Positions 1 through 5,512 of a stretch of 7,047 bases of DNA are shown one piece after another. Both the position numbers and the translations under genes were made by a program. The DNA comes from Actinomycetes bacterium (GTDB taxonomy: Bacteria; Actinomycetota; Actinomycetes; Actinomycetales; Cellulomonadaceae): positions 1-7,047 of the forward strand of contig JAEWGQ010000201.1 in the NCBI GenBank assembly GCA_023388235.1, written 5' to 3'. The notes below the pieces were generated by a model that was not told the DNA's origin, made no database searches, and saw only the letters and a program-made list of their open reading frames with translations. How positions within the stretch are numbered: position 1 is the first letter of the stretch; every line of letters begins with the position of its first letter.

Positions 1-223
1 CGTACGCCTCGCTCGCGTCGGCCGCGTACGCCGCCATGCGGTTCCCGGCACCGGGCTCGATCGCGTCGAACCGGGCGCGGTTCACGCCCGGGCTCGCCGA
101 GAGCTCGAACGTGGACGCCGCACCCCCCGGGCCGTCGGGCTCGAAGAACACGCGGTAGGCCGGGTCGAGCGGCAGGACCCGGCAGGAGCGGGCGGCGGGC
201 GGCCGGCCGCCGAGGTGACGGAA
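1..223 (-). pseudogene. 5'-truncated second phytoene-desaturase-like gene (CrtI paralog), continuing off the left edge
   Basis: Read on the minus strand, positions 178-2 encode a stretch that aligns without gaps to residues 81-139 of the crtI product at 262-1950. My hand count is 26 identities in 59, including LDPAYR, EPGAG and a closing EAY. Weaker similarity may extend back to a Phe at about 223. The reading frame is open from the left edge to an in-frame stop at 346-344. Between that stop and a GTG at 151-149 there is no ATG, GTG or TTG. The portion corresponding to CrtI residues 1 to about 65, which carries the FAD-binding GxGxxG motif, is absent in every minus frame before crtI begins. 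It therefore looks like a broken gene whose 5' end was lost at or near the crtI start, with the C-terminal part outside the window. At nucleotide level it is clearly diverged from crtI, so it is not a fresh duplication. An assembly or inversion artefact is the main alternative. Confidence 0.68.
198..211. repeat. 14-bp perfect palindrome upstream of crtI
   Basis: GGCGGCCGGCCGCC reads identically on both strands. It lies 50-63 bp before the crtI start and inside the stretch where similarity of the minus-strand CrtI fragment fades out. It could be an operator for the carotenoid operon or a rearrangement scar. Short GC-only palindromes are expected fairly often in DNA of this composition, so function is not shown. 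No convincing -10/-35 pair was seen between it and crtI. Confidence 0.4.
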
Positions 224-250
224 CGGGGCGGCGGCGCCCCGGACGACGAC

Positions 251-256
251 GGAGGT
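251..256 (+). promoter_or_regulatory. Ribosome binding site of crtI
   Basis: GGAGGT ends 5 nt before the GTG at 262. This supports 262 as the translation start. The first residues from that GTG lead straight into the Rossmann beta strand expected at a CrtI N-terminus. Confidence 0.8.
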
Positions 257-261
257 GCGGC

Positions 262-1950
262 GTGACGGGTCGGGTGGTCGTGGTCGGCGGCGGGATCGGC
301 GGCCTCGCGACCGCGGCCCTGCTCGCGCGGGGCGGCGCGGACGTCACGCTGCTGGAGCGGCACGACCGCGTCGGCGGCCGGGCGGGCACGCTCGAGCTGG
401 ACGGGTTCCGGTTCGACACCGGGCCGTCGTTCTACTTCATGCCCGAGGTCTTCGACCACTTCTTCGCGCTGATGGGCGAGCGGACGTCCGACCACCTCGA
501 CCTGGTGCGGCTCGACCCCGCGTACCGGCTGTTCCCCGAGCCCGCCCCCGGCGCCGACCGGGCCGAGCCCCTGGAGGTCGTCGCCGACCCCGAGGCGAAC
601 TGGGCGACGTTCGACCGCCTGGAGCCGGGCGCGGGGGAGGCGCTGCGCCGGTACACCGAGGCGTCCACCGAGGCCTACCGCACCGCCCTCGACCACTTCC
701 TGTATACGACGTTCGAGCGCCCGGACCGGGCCGTCACGGCGGACGTCACGCGCCGCGCCGGCACGCTCGCCGGGCTGCTCACGCAGACCCTCGCGGGCAA
801 GATCGCGCGGACCACCGACCACCCGGTGCTCCGGCAGGTGCTCGGCTACCACGCCGTGTTCCTGGGCTCCTCGCCGTACCGCGTCCCCGCGTTGTACTCG
901 CTGATGAGCCACCTCGACCTCGTCGACGGCGTGCTGTACCCCCGCGGGGGCATGTACACCCTCATCGAGGCGATCGAGCGCCTGGCCGTCGCGCACGGCG
1001 TCACGATCCGCACGGGGGCCGACGTGGCCGCCATCGAGGTGGACGACGCCCCGCGCAGCCTGCGGCACCCGCGCCGCACCGGCACCGCGCGCGGCGTCCG
1101 CCTGACGTCCGGGGAGGTCGTGCCCGCCGACGTCGTCGTGTCCGGCGCCGACCTGTTCCAGACCGAGACGGCGCTGCTGCCGCCCGCGCACCGCACGCTG
1201 CCCGAGCCGTGGTGGGAGGACCGCGGCCCGGGGATCTCCGCGCTGCTCGTGATGGCGGGCGTGCGCGGGGCGCTGCCGGAGCTCGCGCACCACTCGCTGT
1301 TCTTCACGCGGGACTGGCCCGGCAACTTCGACGCGATCCTCGGCCCGGCGGGTCGCGGCGCGGCGCGGCCGGCGGACCTGCGGGTGCCGGAGACCGCCTC
1401 CCTGTACGTGTCGCGGACGACGGCCACCGACCCGGACGCGGCGCCGCCCGGGCACGAGAACCTGTACGTGCTCGTGCCGTTCCCCGCGGACCCGGCGATC
1501 GGCGCCGGCCCGGGCGGGGCGGCGGAGCTCGACGCGCACGCCGACCGCTACCTGGACCAGGTCGCCCGGTGGGCCGGCATCCCCGGCCTGCGCGAGCGCG
1601 TCGTGACCCGCCGGGTGGTCGGGCCCGCCGACTTCGCGCGCGACTTCTCCGCCTGGCGCGGCACCGCGCTCGGGATGGAGCACACCCTGGCCCAGAGCGC
1701 CCTGTTCCGCCCCGCCGACCGCTCGCCGCGCGTGCCGAACCTGCTGCACGTCGGCGGCGGGACGGTGCCCGGCGTGGGGCTGCCGATGTGCCTCATCAGC
1801 GCGGAGCTCGTGGCGAAGCGCCTGCTCGGGGAGACGTCGCCGAGCCCGCTGCCCGCCCCGCTGCGGCCCGGGTTCCTCGACGCGGCGCGCCCCCGCGGCG
1901 CCTGGGCCGAGGCGGGTCTGCCGGCCGCGGCGCCGGCGGGCGCCCGGTGA
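262..1950 (+). CDS. crtI: Phytoene desaturase (lycopene-forming) CrtI
   Basis: FAD-dependent desaturase expected to convert phytoene stepwise to lycopene at the membrane, the entry step for the cyclase and elongase genes that follow. The 562-residue product opens with a Rossmann dinucleotide-binding motif, G9-x-G11-x-x-G14, with the acidic Glu32 closing the second strand. The bacterial CrtI signature DRVGGRA (35-41) and an FDTGPS block (51-56) follow. The C-terminal CrtI signature GGGTVPGVGLP spans about 498-508 and is followed by S513. Length is slightly above the usual roughly 500 residues because of a Pro/Ala-rich tail after about residue 525. The GTG start is fixed by a good Shine-Dalgarno. 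The stop overlaps the crtYe start by 4 nt (GTGA), indicating translational coupling. The number of desaturation steps cannot be read from sequence; four is inferred from the C50-type genes beside it. Confidence 0.93.
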   Translation: MTGRVVVVGGGIGGLATAALLARGGADVTLLERHDRVGGRAGTLELDGFRFDTGPSFYFMPEVFDHFFALMGERTSDHLDLVRLDPAYRLFPEPAPGADRAEPLEVVADPEANWATFDRLEPGAGEALRRYTEASTEAYRTALDHFLYTTFERPDRAVTADVTRRAGTLAGLLTQTLAGKIARTTDHPVLRQVLGYHAVFLGSSPYRVPALYSLMSHLDLVDGVLYPRGGMYTLIEAIERLAVAHGVTIRTGADVAAIEVDDAPRSLRHPRRTGTARGVRLTSGEVVPADVVVSGADLFQTETALLPPAHRTLPEPWWEDRGPGISALLVMAGVRGALPELAHHSLFFTRDWPGNFDAILGPAGRGAARPADLRVPETASLYVSRTTATDPDAAPPGHENLYVLVPFPADPAIGAGPGGAAELDAHADRYLDQVARWAGIPGLRERVVTRRVVGPADFARDFSAWRGTALGMEHTLAQSALFRPADRSPRVPNLLHVGGGTVPGVGLPMCLISAELVAKRLLGETSPSPLPAPLRPGFLDAARPRGAWAEAGLPAAAPAGAR

Positions 1951-2294
1951 GCGGGATCGCGTACCTGGGCGCGCTGCTGCTGTCGCTCGGGGGGCTCGCG
2001 CTCATCGACCGGCGGCTGCGGCTCGCGTTCTGGTCGCACCCCCGCCGCACCGCGGTCTGCCTGGCGGTCGGCGTCGTCGCCTTCCTGCTCTGGGACGTGG
2101 CGGGCCTGCTGCTCGGGATCTTCGCGCGCGGCGACAGCCCGCACATGACCGGCCTGCTGCTCGCGCCCGAGCTGCCCGTCGAGGAGGCCGTGTTCCTCAC
2201 GCTGCTCTGCTACGTCGCCCTGCTCGCGTGGCGGTGGTTCGACCGGCAGTCCGCGCTGCGGCAGCGGTCCCGGGGCGAGGAGGCGGGCCGGTGA
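1947..2294 (+). CDS. crtYe: Lycopene cyclase subunit, CrtYe/CrtYc-type small membrane protein
   Basis: One half of the heterodimeric lycopene cyclase found in actinobacteria, which closes the ends of lycopene or of its C45/C50 elongated forms. The 115-residue product has three predicted membrane segments, about 3-20, 35-58 and 81-98. It carries the family pattern WDVAG (49-53), GIFARG (57-62) and the acidic motif P77-V-E79-E80 at the start of the third helix, which is the likely acid/base site by family knowledge. The GTG start lies within the crtI stop (GTGA), and only a weak GGCGGG-like Shine-Dalgarno precedes it, so reinitiation from crtI is likely. Whether the ring made is epsilon, gamma or beta cannot be told by eye. 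The symbol follows Corynebacterium naming, where the order crtI-crtYe-crtYf-crtEb is the same; crtYg or crtYc are alternatives. Confidence 0.87.
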   Translation: MSGIAYLGALLLSLGGLALIDRRLRLAFWSHPRRTAVCLAVGVVAFLLWDVAGLLLGIFARGDSPHMTGLLLAPELPVEEAVFLTLLCYVALLAWRWFDRQSALRQRSRGEEAGR

Positions 2295-2617
2295 CGAACA
2301 TCGTGCTCAACGTGCTCGTGCTCGTGGTCCTCGCCGGGGTGTGCGCGCCGGTGCTGCGCCGGATGCGGGCGGGCGCCCTGGTGTGGACGGCGCTGCACCT
2401 GTGCCTGCTGACCATGGTGTTCGACACCGCGATGATCGCGGCCGACCTGTACGTCTTCGACGAGGACAAGATCCTCGGCGTCTACCTGTGGGGGGCTCCG
2501 CTGGAGGACTTCGCCTACGCGGTCGCCGCGGCGCTCGGGATGCCGGTGCTGTGGACCGTGCTCGAGCGCCGGGACGCCCGCCGCGCCGGCGGCCCGGCCC
2601 GGGAGGAGCGCGCATGA
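2291..2617 (+). CDS. crtYf: Lycopene cyclase subunit, CrtYf/CrtYd-type small membrane protein
   Basis: Partner subunit of the preceding protein; by family knowledge both halves are needed for cyclase activity. The 108-residue product has three hydrophobic segments, about 3-21, 30-51 and 74-91. Its family pattern includes VFD (43-45), a DLYVFDEDKILGV stretch (52-64) and GAP-L-E-D (68-73) before the last helix. Its acidic motif ends in Asp (E72-D73), whereas the crtYe product has Glu-Glu. The GTG start overlaps the crtYe stop by 4 nt. A strong GAGGAGG Shine-Dalgarno (2277-2283) lies 7 nt upstream, so this gene can also initiate independently. The C-terminus is a short charged Arg/Glu-rich tail facing the next gene. 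Ring type is undetermined. Confidence 0.87.
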   Translation: MTNIVLNVLVLVVLAGVCAPVLRRMRAGALVWTALHLCLLTMVFDTAMIAADLYVFDEDKILGVYLWGAPLEDFAYAVAAALGMPVLWTVLERRDARRAGGPAREERA

Positions 2618-3486
2618 GGGAGGTCCTCGCGGCGTCGCGCCCGTTCTCCTGGATCAACACCGCGTACCCGTTCGCCGCCGGGTACCTGCTCGCCACCGGC
2701 GGCCGCGTCGACGCCACGTTCGTGCTCGGCACGCTGTTCTTCCTGATCCCGTACAACCTGCTGATGTACGGCGTGAACGACGTCTTCGACTACGCGTCCG
2801 ACCTGCGCAACCCCCGCAAGGGCGGCATCGAGGGCGGCCTGGTCGACCCCGCCGCCGCGCGGGCCGTGCACCGGCGGATCCTGTGGGCGGCCGGCCTCGC
2901 CGTGCTGCCGTTCCTCGTGTACCTGCTGGCCGTCGGGTCCGTCGCCGCCGGCGCCACGCTGCTCGTGGTCGTGTTCCTTGTCGTCGCGTACTCCGCGCCG
3001 GTGCTGCGGTTCAAGGAACGCCCGGTCCTGGACTCGGCGACGTCGGCGATGCACTTCGTCGGCCCGCTGCTGTACGCGCTCGTGCTGGTCGGCGCCGACC
3101 TCGGGGCCCGCACCGTGTGGCCCGTGCTCGTCGCGTTCGTGGCGTGGGGCATGGCGTCGCACGCGTTCGGTGCGGTGCAGGACGTGCGGGCGGACCGGGA
3201 GGGCGGTATCGCGTCGGTCGCCACGGTGCTCGGCGCGCACGCGACCGTCGTCGGGTCGGTGGTCGCCTACGTCGCGGCCGCCGCGGTGCTGCTCGTGCTG
3301 CCCTGGCCGGGGTGGCTCGCCGCGCTGCTGCCGCTGCCCTACGCCGCGAACGCCGCCCGGTTCTGGGCCGTGCGGGACGACGACTGCGAGCGCGCCAACG
3401 CCGGGTGGCGGGTGTTCCTCTGGCTCAACCTGGTGGTCGGGTTCCTGGTGACGATGCTGCTGATCGCGGTGGCGCTCACCGGCTGA
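2614..3486 (+). CDS. crtEb: Lycopene elongase CrtEb, UbiA-family prenyltransferase
   Basis: Integral membrane prenyltransferase expected to add C5 units from dimethylallyl diphosphate to the ends of lycopene, giving the C45/C50 backbone cyclised by the CrtYe/CrtYf pair. The 290-residue product is multi-spanning and has both UbiA Asp-rich motifs: N55-D56-x-x-D59-x-x-x-D63, and D190-x-x-x-D194 followed by REGGIAS. These bind diphosphate through Mg2+. Between them is the YSAPVLRFKERPVLD segment (126-140) typical of the family. The ATG start overlaps the crtYf stop (ATGA), with GGAGGAG at 2602-2608, 5 nt upstream. Position next to a split lycopene cyclase makes carotenoid elongase far more likely than a quinone or chlorophyll prenyltransferase. 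A hydratase-type elongase (bacterioruberin route) is less likely because cyclase genes are present. Its 3' end overlaps surE by 11 nt. Confidence 0.88.
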   Translation: MREVLAASRPFSWINTAYPFAAGYLLATGGRVDATFVLGTLFFLIPYNLLMYGVNDVFDYASDLRNPRKGGIEGGLVDPAAARAVHRRILWAAGLAVLPFLVYLLAVGSVAAGATLLVVVFLVVAYSAPVLRFKERPVLDSATSAMHFVGPLLYALVLVGADLGARTVWPVLVAFVAWGMASHAFGAVQDVRADREGGIASVATVLGAHATVVGSVVAYVAAAAVLLVLPWPGWLAALLPLPYAANAARFWAVRDDDCERANAGWRVFLWLNLVVGFLVTMLLIAVALTG

Positions 3487-4249
3487 GCGGCTGCCCGAGC
3501 TCCGGCAGCGGCGCGTCCGCGTCGAACGCCGGGGCGTGCAGCAGCGTGACCGTCGCCCAGCCGCGCAGCAGCAGTCCGGCGTCGGTCTCCGACTCCTGGG
3601 AGGCCGCGAGCTCCTGGTACGTCAGCATGAGGTTGCCGTGCTCGACCTCGTGCACCCGCGCCTGCACGGCGCCGAACGCCGCCAGCGGCGCGCGCCGCAG
3701 CCCCCGGACCTCCGGCAGCGGCCGGTCGGGGACGTTGAGGTTCACCACCCGGTCGGGCAGCTGCGGCTGGTCGACCAGCCAGCGCAGCACGTGCCCCGCG
3801 TACGCCCCGGCGGTCGCCCAGTGCTGCGGGCGCGCGTCGGCGATCGACACCGCCAGCCCGCGGATCCCGTGCGTCGCCGCCGACAGCGCCGCGCCGACCG
3901 TGCCCGAGTGCAGCACCGCGTGGCCGGTGTTCGCGCCGCGGTTCACGCCGGACAGCACGAGGTCCGGCTTCGGCCCGAACCCGCCGTGCGCCGCGACGAA
4001 CGCGATCATCCCGGGCGCCGCCCGCACCGCGAAGGACTCCACCCCGTCCGGCAGGTCGGGGGCGTCCCGGCGGTCGACCACCAGCCGGCCGTCCTGCTCG
4101 GCGCCGAGCAGCGACGCGCTCGCGCCGCTGGAGTCCCGCGCCGGCGCGGCGACCACCACCTCGTCGGCGCCCGCCTCCCGCGCCACCCGCGCCAGCACCG
4201 CCAGCCCGGGCGACTCGATCCCGTCGTCGTTCGTGATCAGGACGCGCAT
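3476..4249 (-). CDS. surE: 5'/3'-nucleotidase SurE
   Basis: Metal-dependent phosphatase acting on nucleoside 5'- and 3'-monophosphates, and in some members on short polyphosphate; cytosolic. The 257-residue product matches the full family length. It begins with the metal-binding N7-D8-D9-G motif, then APARDSSGASASL with S41 in the metal-ligand position. SGVNRGANTG with N103 (100-109) and HSGTVGAA (114-121) complete the active site. The C-terminal GWATVTLL (230-237) is also typical. By family comparison the ligands D8, D9, S41 and N103 are all present. The ATG start is supported by GGAGGAG at 4260-4254, 4 nt upstream. It probably forms an operon with the sugar kinase that ends 34 nt upstream. 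The tail overlaps convergent crtEb by 11 nt, so opposing transcripts would share 3' sequence. Physiological substrate is not evident from context. Confidence 0.94.
   Translation of the reverse strand: MRVLITNDDGIESPGLAVLARVAREAGADEVVVAAPARDSSGASASLLGAEQDGRLVVDRRDAPDLPDGVESFAVRAAPGMIAFVAAHGGFGPKPDLVLSGVNRGANTGHAVLHSGTVGAALSAATHGIRGLAVSIADARPQHWATAGAYAGHVLRWLVDQPQLPDRVVNLNVPDRPLPEVRGLRRAPLAAFGAVQARVHEVEHGNLMLTYQELAASQESETDAGLLLRGWATVTLLHAPAFDADAPLPELGQPLSR
3490..3509. terminator. Possible stem-loop at the convergent crtEb/surE 3' ends
   Basis: GCTGCC and GGCAGC form a perfect 6-bp stem around an 8-nt loop, starting 4 nt after the crtEb stop and inside the last codons of surE. It is symmetric and could slow polymerase from either side. 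There is no T-tract, so it is not a standard intrinsic terminator, and it may be chance in GC-rich coding sequence. Confidence 0.25.
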
Positions 4250-4262
4250 CCCGCTCCTCCCC

Positions 4263-4281
4263 GCCCGGCCGTGCGCCGGGC
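4263..4281. repeat. Stem-loop in the kinase-surE intergenic gap
   Basis: GCCCGGC and GCCGGGC form a perfect 7-bp stem with a 5-nt loop. The hairpin occupies most of the 34-nt gap between the kinase stop and the surE Shine-Dalgarno. It lacks a T-run. It might tune surE readthrough or stabilise a processed 3' end, but its function is inference. Confidence 0.35.
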
Positions 4282-4283
4282 CG

Positions 4284-5297
4284 CTACGCCACCTCGCGGA
4301 CCGTGATCTGCTCCGCGAACCGCTCGATCTGCTCCCGGTGCCCCGTGCCCAGCCCGCGGCGGGTCACGTTCAGCGCGCCCGCCGCCGCGCCCAGCCGGGC
4401 CGCCTCGGTCAGGTGCAGCCCGCGACCCACGCCGACCGCCATGCCCGCCGTCATCGAGTCGCCCGCACCCCGGTGGTCCACCGTCGTCACCGACGGGGCC
4501 ACCACCTCCGACACCCCCGAGGCCGTCACGAGCAGCGCCGGGTCCGCCGCCCGGGACACCACCATCGCGCCCACCTGCCCGGGAGCCGCCTCGTCCACGT
4601 CGATCGGCTCGTCCGGGAACTCGTCGCCGTGGCCCTCCGGCAGCCCGGGCTCGGAGCGCAGGAGCCGGCGCGCCCCCTCGCGCAGGGACGCGACCGACCC
4701 GTCCTCCGCCAGGCCGGCCTCCAGCAGCTCCTCGTGCGACATCTTCAGCACGTCGACCCCCGCCCGGGCCGCCTCGACGGCCGCCTTCCCGGACAGGTCC
4801 GCGACCGTCCGCACGCCCGCCGCCCGCAGGTCGCCCACCAGCCGCCCGAAGAACGACGGCGGCAGCAGCGGCGACGGGTACGCGCCGGTGATGACGCAGA
4901 CGTCGGCGTCCAGCGCCTCGACCAGCATCGTCCCGTACAGGTCGTCCAGCTCGTGCCGGTCCAGGCGGGCGGGCGGCATGAACGCCAGCTCGGTGCGGTC
5001 GCCGCCGCGGCGGTCGTGCAGGTAGGCGCCGTTGCCGCCGGCGTACGACACCCGCCGCACGCGCAGGTTCTCCACCTCCGCCAGGTGCCCGAGCACCGTG
5101 CCGGTCTCCCCGCCGAACGGGCCGCACACCACCACGTCGGCACCCAGGGAGTACGCCATCCGCGCCACCCACAGGCCCTGCCCGCCCGGGTGCACGTGCA
5201 GCTCGGGGGACTCGTCGTCCGACCCGCTCTCCAGCGTCACGGTGAGGATCGGCGTGGGGGCGAGCACGCACACACGCGGGTTGCGGCTGGTCGGCAC
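4284..5297 (-). CDS. PfkB-family sugar kinase, 1-phosphofructokinase-like
   Basis: ATP-dependent kinase of the ribokinase/PfkB superfamily, probably acting on a sugar or sugar phosphate; the substrate cannot be assigned. The 337-residue product starts VCVLAPTPILTVTLE, like hexose kinases of the FruK/LacC branch. HPGGQG (36-41) replaces the usual GGK/N-type first signature. LSGKAAVEAA (168-177) and LKMSHEEL (184-191) correspond to the FruK 'D.SG' and 'KPN..EL' blocks. G277-A278-G279-D280 is the ATP-site anion hole with the catalytic Asp. Residues about 216-241 are a Pro/Asp/Glu-rich insertion where family members usually have a short turn. An in-frame upstream start (5534) would add a Pro/Arg-rich stretch without homology, so I chose the GTG at 5297, which has a strong Shine-Dalgarno. 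It is likely cotranscribed with surE. Confidence 0.85.
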   Translation of the reverse strand: MPTSRNPRVCVLAPTPILTVTLESGSDDESPELHVHPGGQGLWVARMAYSLGADVVVCGPFGGETGTVLGHLAEVENLRVRRVSYAGGNGAYLHDRRGGDRTELAFMPPARLDRHELDDLYGTMLVEALDADVCVITGAYPSPLLPPSFFGRLVGDLRAAGVRTVADLSGKAAVEAARAGVDVLKMSHEELLEAGLAEDGSVASLREGARRLLRSEPGLPEGHGDEFPDEPIDVDEAAPGQVGAMVVSRAADPALLVTASGVSEVVAPSVTTVDHRGAGDSMTAGMAVGVGRGLHLTEAARLGAAAGALNVTRRGLGTGHREQIERFAEQITVREVA

Positions 5298-5302
5298 GGG
5301 CG

Positions 5303-5308
5303 TCCTCC
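5303..5308 (-). promoter_or_regulatory. Ribosome binding site that sets the PfkB kinase start
   Basis: On the minus strand GGAGGA lies 5 nt before the GTG at 5297. The reading frame is open for another 79 codons upstream, but those codons encode low-complexity Pro/Arg sequence with no family similarity. This site therefore favours the short form. Confidence 0.75.
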
Positions 5309-5370
5309 GGCGTCGAGTCGGACCCCCATGCTGACGTGCGGGGACGCGGGCCGCACCCGGGGACGTGCCC

Positions 5371-5394
5371 GGCGGCGGGAACGGCGGCGGGAAC
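5371..5394. repeat. Perfect 12-bp tandem repeat, two copies
   Basis: GGCGGCGGGAAC occurs twice back to back. It sits about 75 bp upstream of the kinase start on one side and about 118 bp upstream of the channel start on the other. The spacing of just over one helical turn would suit a regulator binding two half-sites on the same face. A slippage product is equally possible. Confidence 0.6.
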
Positions 5395-5512
5395 GGCCGC
5401 GCGCCGGGCGGCGCCGGGACGGGACCGGCCGCGCGGGGCGGTGTGCAGGTCGTGCGGAGGCTCCGCGAGGGCGCCCGGCAGCGGTGGTCGCGCCCTCCGG
5501 GCTCGTGTTCGG

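Larger units (their letters stand above)
5298..5512. promoter_or_regulatory. Divergent intergenic region between PfkB kinase and MscS channel genes
   Basis: This 215-bp stretch must carry the promoters for both divergent genes unless transcription starts inside coding sequence. No clear -35/-10 pair was recognised on either strand. It holds a 12-bp tandem repeat (5371-5394) and a small palindrome, GCGGAG-G-CTCCGC, at 5454-5466, 46 bp before the channel start. All frames across it translate to low-complexity Pro/Arg/Gly sequence, so it appears non-coding. Confidence 0.5.

Noticed and set aside
220..224. GGAAC as an ECF sigma -35 element before crtI
   Set aside because: No GTT or similar -10 element at the expected spacing. 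Single short motifs are not evidence here.
2..265. Plus-strand open frame ending in a GTGA overlap with crtI, which could pass for the end of crtB
   Set aside because: Its translation is Arg/Gly/Ala-rich with no CrtB features. The minus strand of the same DNA gives a clear CrtI match, so this is an antisense shadow.
82..1749. Long minus-strand open frame opposite crtI
   Set aside because: Arg/Gly/Ala-rich with no recognisable domain. crtI on the plus strand has full family motifs. Long antisense frames are normal at this GC content.
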